A stretch of DNA of 26,410 nucleotides, taken from JBGTLW01 sp041743835. GTDB lineage: Bacteria; Planctomycetota; Phycisphaerae; Phycisphaerales; Phycisphaeraceae. Location: assembly GCA_041743835.1 (NCBI GenBank), contig JBGTLW010000111.1, forward strand, positions 1-26,410. Reading direction: 5' to 3'. Both the position numbers and the translations under genes were made by a program. The notes under the pieces are model-generated. The model saw only the letters and a list, made by a program, of their open reading frames with translations. It was not told the origin of the DNA and made no database searches. Positions 23,026 to 26,410 of the stretch are shown here, piece after piece. Position 1 is the first letter of the stretch, and each line of letters starts with the position of its first letter.

Positions 23026-23580
23026 TTACCGCCTGGCCGCGCTCCGCTTGCGGGCCTGGGCCTGGGGCTGGCGGCGGGCGGTGATGTGGATGTAGATCGC
23101 TCCGGCGATCAGCGCGAGGCTGAGGGGGAATGTCGTGAGCATCGCGTAGGCCATCTGCCCAGCCTTGGCGTCGTCGTGCTTGAAGACCTCAAAGCCCGCG
23201 AGTTGCGCGATCGCCCAGCAGCCGGGCAGCAGCATCACCACACCCAGCGACAGGATCAGCGGCACACCCACACGCTTGAGCTTCGCGTTTTGCTGTGACT
23301 GCTTGTGGGGCTTGCGTGGCCGGGCATTTGGGGTGGCGGAAGTGCGCGCCGGCGCGGGGGCTGCGGCGGTTGTGTTGCTGGGCTTTCGGCGGGGACGGGT
23401 CCGCGTGACCGGGGGGAGGATGTCTGCCACATCGATGATGGTGGTCTCATCGGATTTGAGGGCTGCGGCCGAGCGCAGCTCGACCTCGGACTCGGGCGTG
23501 AGCCGCTCACGCTGGGCGCGTGTGGCGGTTTCGTTGGCCCGATCGCTTAATGTCTGGGTGAGGCCTCCAGCTAAACTCAT
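23026..23580 (-). CDS. Small membrane protein with a disordered N-terminal half
   Basis: The ATG at 23580 has GGAG with 6-base spacing and yields 184 residues; an in-frame TTG one codon earlier is ignored. The N-terminal half (to about 100) is polar and low in complexity: Ala, Pro, Arg and Lys patches after a short DETTIIDVADILPP segment. Two hydrophobic spans follow, about 103-128 (VPLILSLGVVMLLPGCWAI) and 147-166, with a basic tail (RRQPQAQARKRSAARR). The layout suggests a cytoplasmic unstructured arm on a two-span anchor. An internal LPGC is within a span and far from the N-terminus, so it is not a lipobox. The family is not recognised. Confidence 0.65.
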   Translation of the reverse strand: MSLAGGLTQTLSDRANETATRAQRERLTPESEVELRSAAALKSDETTIIDVADILPPVTRTRPRRKPSNTTAAAPAPARTSATPNARPRKPHKQSQQNAKLKRVGVPLILSLGVVMLLPGCWAIAQLAGFEVFKHDDAKAGQMAYAMLTTFPLSLALIAGAIYIHITARRQPQAQARKRSAARR

Positions 23581-23863
23581 CAAACGCTCCAGCGGTCGGG
23601 GGTGGCGGGAAAAAATCAGCGGGGGTTCTGGCGGGCGGGGGGTTCCGGGGGGCCGGAAGGGACCTATATGTTAACCATGTCTGAGCTTATATCCAGCAAA
23701 AAATGTCCGACTAAGGGAAAACCGAAACATTTGGCCCGCGCCGGGCGTCTAAGTTGTAGTGAAGCCGTCGCTGGCCATCCGCACATATTCGTGCCTTTGG
23801 CCGCTTTAGCCCGACGGCCCCGGTATGATGTAGCTGCCTAAGTACCCTTATCCGGAGTTGGCC
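23581..23863. other. Divergent intergenic region
   Basis: This 283-base gap separates the small membrane protein from the glutamine-rich gene. It contains a TTCCGG-GGGG-CCGGAA hairpin (23643-23658), an AT-rich segment with GTTAAC (23670-23675), and a possible -10 TATGAT (23824-23829) 34 bases ahead of the rightward ATG, without a matching -35 at the normal spacing. I see no RNA gene or small coding region with support. Confidence 0.4.
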
Positions 23864-25783
23864 ATGAATCCGCTTGACCGTTCGGTTGCCCGTGCCCGTA
23901 CCCGCCTTCTGGTCAGCGACCTGATTCATTGGCTTGGGGTCTGCCTGTTGGCTGGGCTTGGGGCTGGCTGCCTGGTCATCGGGGCACGGCATGTGGTGGC
24001 GTGGGACCACACCCCCTGGTGGGTCTATGCGGCTGTGGGCGGCGTGGCGGTGGTCGTGGCGGTTTGCGTGGCGGTGAGTCGGCGGCCAAGCAGCGCACAG
24101 GCCGCGTCCATGATGGACGCCCGCCTCGGCCTCAAAGACCGGGTCGGCACCGCCTTGTACGCCCGCACCATCCGGGATAGCGACCCGCTGGCAGAGTCTG
24201 TCATTGGTGACGCGGAGCGGTCGGCCCTTGCTGCGCGGATCGACCGTGTGGCGCCCTGGCGGCTGGGGCGGGTCTGGCATTGGGTCCCGCCAGCGGGGGC
24301 GGTCTTCGCGCTGCTGCTGGTGTTCGTGGGCAGTGCCCCACCAGCCGATCCCTTTGGCCGGCTGGCTGTGGCCGCGGAACAGGAGCAGGAGGCTGCGCAC
24401 GCCGAGGTGGTGGAGCGGAGCATTGTGCAGGCCAAGGCCTTGATCGACGACCTGGATGCCGGCGACCATGCCGCGCTTCAGGAGTTGGACACCGCGGAGC
24501 TGTTGCGGGAGTTTGCGTCGCTGTCCCGCCGGGACCTGAGCAACCCCGAGCTCGCCCGGCAGGCGGTCACACGACTGGCGAACATCAGCGAGAAGCTTGG
24601 CGAAGCCAAGGAAGCGAAGGAAGCGGAGTTCAACGCGGTCCAGGCGCAGATGTCGCAGATCGAGCCTGGCGACGGCCCCGCCAACGCCTTTGCCGATGCG
24701 CTGCGGCGGGGCGACTTCACGGCCGCGGCCCAGGAGCTCGAGCAACTGGCGCAGGACATCGACCAGGGCAACCTCTCCCAACAGCAGCAGCAACAGCTCC
24801 AGCAGCAGCTCCAGAACATGCAGCAGCAGTTGCAGCAGATGGCCCAGCAATCGCAGCAGCAGCAACAACAACTCCAGCAGCAGATGCAGCAGCAGCTCCA
24901 GAACGCGGGCATGACCCAGCAACAGGCCCAGCAGATGGCCCAGCAGTTCCAGAGCGGGCAGATGACCCAGCAGCAATTGCAACAGCAGGTCCAGCAGCAG
25001 TTGCAGCAGCAGGGCATGAGCCAGCAACAGGCCCAGCAACAGGCGCAGCAGGCCGCCCAGCAGATGCAGCAGCAGCAACAGCAGAGCCAGCAGTCCCAGC
25101 AGGCGGGCCAGTGCAGCGGCGGGCTTTCGTCCTCTCTGGGGCAGATGGCGTCATCGATGACGCAGCAGGGCCAGCAAGGGCAACAAGGCCAACAGGGTCA
25201 GCAAGGGCAACAGGGCGGGCAGCAGCCCTCGGCCCAGCAGAGCGCGTTCAGCGCCCAGCAGCAACTCAACCAGATGGCCCAGATGCAGCAGCAGATGCAG
25301 CAACTGGCGCAGGCCCAGCAGCAGACCCAGCAGGCGATGAACCAGATGCAGCAAGGCGCTGGCCAAGGACAGGGTCAAGGCCAAGGCCAGGGCCAAGGTC
25401 AGGGGCAGGGCCAAGGTCAAGGCATGGCCCAGGGCCAGCCGGGTCAAGGTGGCGGGGTCGGCGGCCGCGAGGCGGGCACGGGCGATGGCGGCAATCCATT
25501 CGGTGCCCACCGTCAGCACCAGGGGTATCAGGTGACGTATCAGGGCGACATCAAAGAGGGCGAGGGCCGGGTCATCGCCTCGTGGATGACCGAGGGCCAG
25601 CAGGTCGCCGGTGAATCGCAGGTGCAGTTTGATCAGACGGTGACCAGCGCCCGCGATCAGGCCGAGAAGGCCGTCGCCGACGACCGCGTGCCGCGTCGTT
25701 ATCACGATTCGATCCGCGATTACTTCCGTCAGTTGCCCGAGGCCCCCGACCAGGTGCGTCAGACCCCCGCCGCGCCGCGGTGA
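23864..25783 (+). CDS. Glutamine-rich membrane protein (planctomycete MoxR/VWA-cluster type)
   Basis: The ATG at 23864 has GGAG with 6-base spacing and gives 639 residues. Two spans (about 19-42 and 52-71) and a third (about 139-156) anchor a long soluble region. Residues 160-300 are helical. Residues about 305-499 are an extraordinary Gln-rich stretch with Met, Leu and Ala in heptad-like spacing, and about 500-528 is a run of Gly-Gln dipeptides. The C-terminal 80 residues are ordinary and carry VPRRYHDSIRDYFRQLPE, a P-RY-----YF--L signature I associate with planctomycete DUF4175-like proteins encoded beside VWA genes. The Gln block probably forms long coiled coils. The role is unknown. The VWA gene follows 136 bases later. 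Confidence 0.8.
   Translation: MNPLDRSVARARTRLLVSDLIHWLGVCLLAGLGAGCLVIGARHVVAWDHTPWWVYAAVGGVAVVVAVCVAVSRRPSSAQAASMMDARLGLKDRVGTALYARTIRDSDPLAESVIGDAERSALAARIDRVAPWRLGRVWHWVPPAGAVFALLLVFVGSAPPADPFGRLAVAAEQEQEAAHAEVVERSIVQAKALIDDLDAGDHAALQELDTAELLREFASLSRRDLSNPELARQAVTRLANISEKLGEAKEAKEAEFNAVQAQMSQIEPGDGPANAFADALRRGDFTAAAQELEQLAQDIDQGNLSQQQQQQLQQQLQNMQQQLQQMAQQSQQQQQQLQQQMQQQLQNAGMTQQQAQQMAQQFQSGQMTQQQLQQQVQQQLQQQGMSQQQAQQQAQQAAQQMQQQQQQSQQSQQAGQCSGGLSSSLGQMASSMTQQGQQGQQGQQGQQGQQGGQQPSAQQSAFSAQQQLNQMAQMQQQMQQLAQAQQQTQQAMNQMQQGAGQGQGQGQGQGQGQGQGQGQGMAQGQPGQGGGVGGREAGTGDGGNPFGAHRQHQGYQVTYQGDIKEGEGRVIASWMTEGQQVAGESQVQFDQTVTSARDQAEKAVADDRVPRRYHDSIRDYFRQLPEAPDQVRQTPAAPR
24776..25447 (+). repeat. CAG/CAA-rich and GGNCAR low-complexity tract
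   Basis: This part of the glutamine-rich gene is built almost entirely of CAG and CAA codons interspersed with ATG, CTC, GCC and GGC. It ends in a GGCCAAGG-type hexamer run (about 25361-25430) encoding Gly-Gln repeats. Mixed synonymous codons (CAG/CAA, GGC/GGT/GGA) show that most of the tract is not a recent exact microsatellite expansion. Its complement gives long Leu/Ala-rich spurious frames. Confidence 0.8.
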
Positions 25784-25787
25784 GGCC

Positions 25788-25807
25788 GCGGCCCGGTGAC
25801 AGGCCGC
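25788..25807 (+). terminator. Short GC hairpin after the glutamine-rich gene
   Basis: GCGGCC (25788-25793) pairs with GGCCGC (25802-25807) around an 8-base loop, beginning 5 bases past the stop codon. There is no following T-run, so termination is doubtful; it might only stabilise a 3' end or reduce readthrough into the VWA gene. Confidence 0.2.
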
Positions 25808-25919
25808 TGAACCATCGATGACGCGTGTGTCGTAAGATGGATGGCGGTCTGCCCGGCTCGTGCTTGCTCGACGTGATGCAAACCCACTCCATCCCCCACC
25901 CGCACTCCCCCATCTGACA

Positions 25920-26410
25920 TTGACGTCATTCCGCTTTGACCAACCCGCGCTGCTCTGGCTCCTGCTGTTGGCGGTGCCGATCGTGTGGTTGGGTATGCGC
26001 AGCCTCGCGGTGCTTGAGCCGGTGCGTCGCTGGTCCGCGATCGCGCTGCGGCTGGGTGTGCTGGCGGTCCTCGTGATGATGCTCGCGGGGTTGCAGGGTG
26101 TGCAGACCCACAGCGACCTGACCGTCATCGCGGTGATCGATCAGTCCCAATCGGTCCGCGAGTTTGCCCGCCCGCCCTCGGACCCCAACCCCGGCAGCGG
26201 CCAGCCCCCCAGCAACATCGAGCAGTGGGTCCGCTCATACCTACGCACCGCGGCCGGCGACCAGAAGCAGGACGACCGCTTCGGCTTTGTCACGTTCGAT
26301 GGCCGGGCCACCGTCCGCACCGCGCCGGGCTCGGGGGTGAATCTGGACTCGGCCACGATCGAGAACCCAGCCGAGGGCACGCGGGCGGCGGACGCGCTGC
26401 GTGCGGCGGT
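25920..26410 (+). CDS. Von Willebrand factor A membrane protein, N-terminal part (runs off window)
   Basis: The frame runs open to the window edge and gives 163 residues. I place the start at the TTG at 25920, because MTSFRFDQPALLWLLLLAVP is the typical opening of BatA-like membrane VWA proteins; no ATG lies in frame nearby and no strong Shine-Dalgarno is visible. Two spans (about 9-25 and 38-58) precede a VWA domain whose metal-site motif DxSxS is intact (VIDQSQSV, Asp74, Ser76, Ser78), followed by RFGFVTFDG. Planctomycete relatives continue into a second half with a glutamine-amidotransferase-like domain. The preceding gene is the glutamine-rich protein, in the same direction, 136 bases away. 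The function is unknown, though such genes accompany MoxR chaperone ATPases. Confidence 0.8.
   Translation, partial: MTSFRFDQPALLWLLLLAVPIVWLGMRSLAVLEPVRRWSAIALRLGVLAVLVMMLAGLQGVQTHSDLTVIAVIDQSQSVREFARPPSDPNPGSGQPPSNIEQWVRSYLRTAAGDQKQDDRFGFVTFDGRATVRTAPGSGVNLDSATIENPAEGTRAADALRAA

Noticed and set aside
23711..25078. Apparent leucine-rich membrane protein on the minus strand
   Set aside because: Runs of Leu come from reading CAG repeats of the glutamine-rich gene backwards (CTG). The forward gene has a good ribosome site and conserved ends.
25151..26128. Second Leu/Ala-rich minus-strand frame
   Set aside because: Same artefact from the Gln and Gly-Gln tract, and it runs across the start of the VWA gene.

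Overview
The window is GC-rich bacterial DNA with densely packed genes. It most likely comes from a planctomycete, probably of the Phycisphaerae type. This rests on recognisable families rather than a marker gene: a DUF4159 membrane protein and a glutamine-rich/VWA pair as found in planctomycete MoxR-type clusters, an exported PA14 lipoprotein, a secreted heparinase II/III-like protein, and a palindromic repeat of a kind I associate with planctomycete intergenic DNA. No rRNA, tRNA, CRISPR array or insertion sequence was found.

Layout. At 1-4773 (+) lie the tail of an upstream gene, a DUF4159 membrane protein, a second multi-span membrane protein, an interspersed palindrome, and a lipoprotein with a C-terminal PA14 domain. 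At 4823-13721 (all -) lies a complete phosphate-starvation locus, transcribed phoB - phoR - pstS - pstC - pstA - pstB - phoU. A strong intrinsic terminator sits just behind pstS, and the pstA product carries an extracytoplasmic insertion of about 300 residues. At 14031-16613 (+) a secreted polysaccharide-lyase-like protein diverges from phoB. At 16638-19257 (-) are an exported propeller-like protein, preceded by two tandem 72-bp palindromic repeats, and a TIGR02206/YwaF-like membrane protein. Diverging from the latter at 19320-21146 (+) is a two-domain acyltransferase (PlsC-like plus OlsB-like GNAT), which resembles the bifunctional ornithine-lipid synthase OlsF. At 21288-26410 lie an exported coiled-coil protein, a small membrane protein on the opposite strand, an extremely glutamine-rich membrane protein, and the start of a von Willebrand factor A membrane protein that runs off the window.

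How the parts may work together. PhoR/PhoB sense phosphate limitation, with PhoU and the Pst transporter as the sensing input, and drive high-affinity uptake. The OlsF-like enzyme close by could make phosphorus-free aminolipids, a membrane response that other bacteria place under PhoB control. That link is inference from proximity. Noncoding structure clusters in this locus: short-period GGAA(G) repeats in the leaders of both phoB and pstA, an AT-rich 9+9 bp palindrome before pstS, and GTTAAC-type elements before phoB and pstB. Together these suggest a regulatory layer that differs from the enterobacterial PHO box, which I could not find here.
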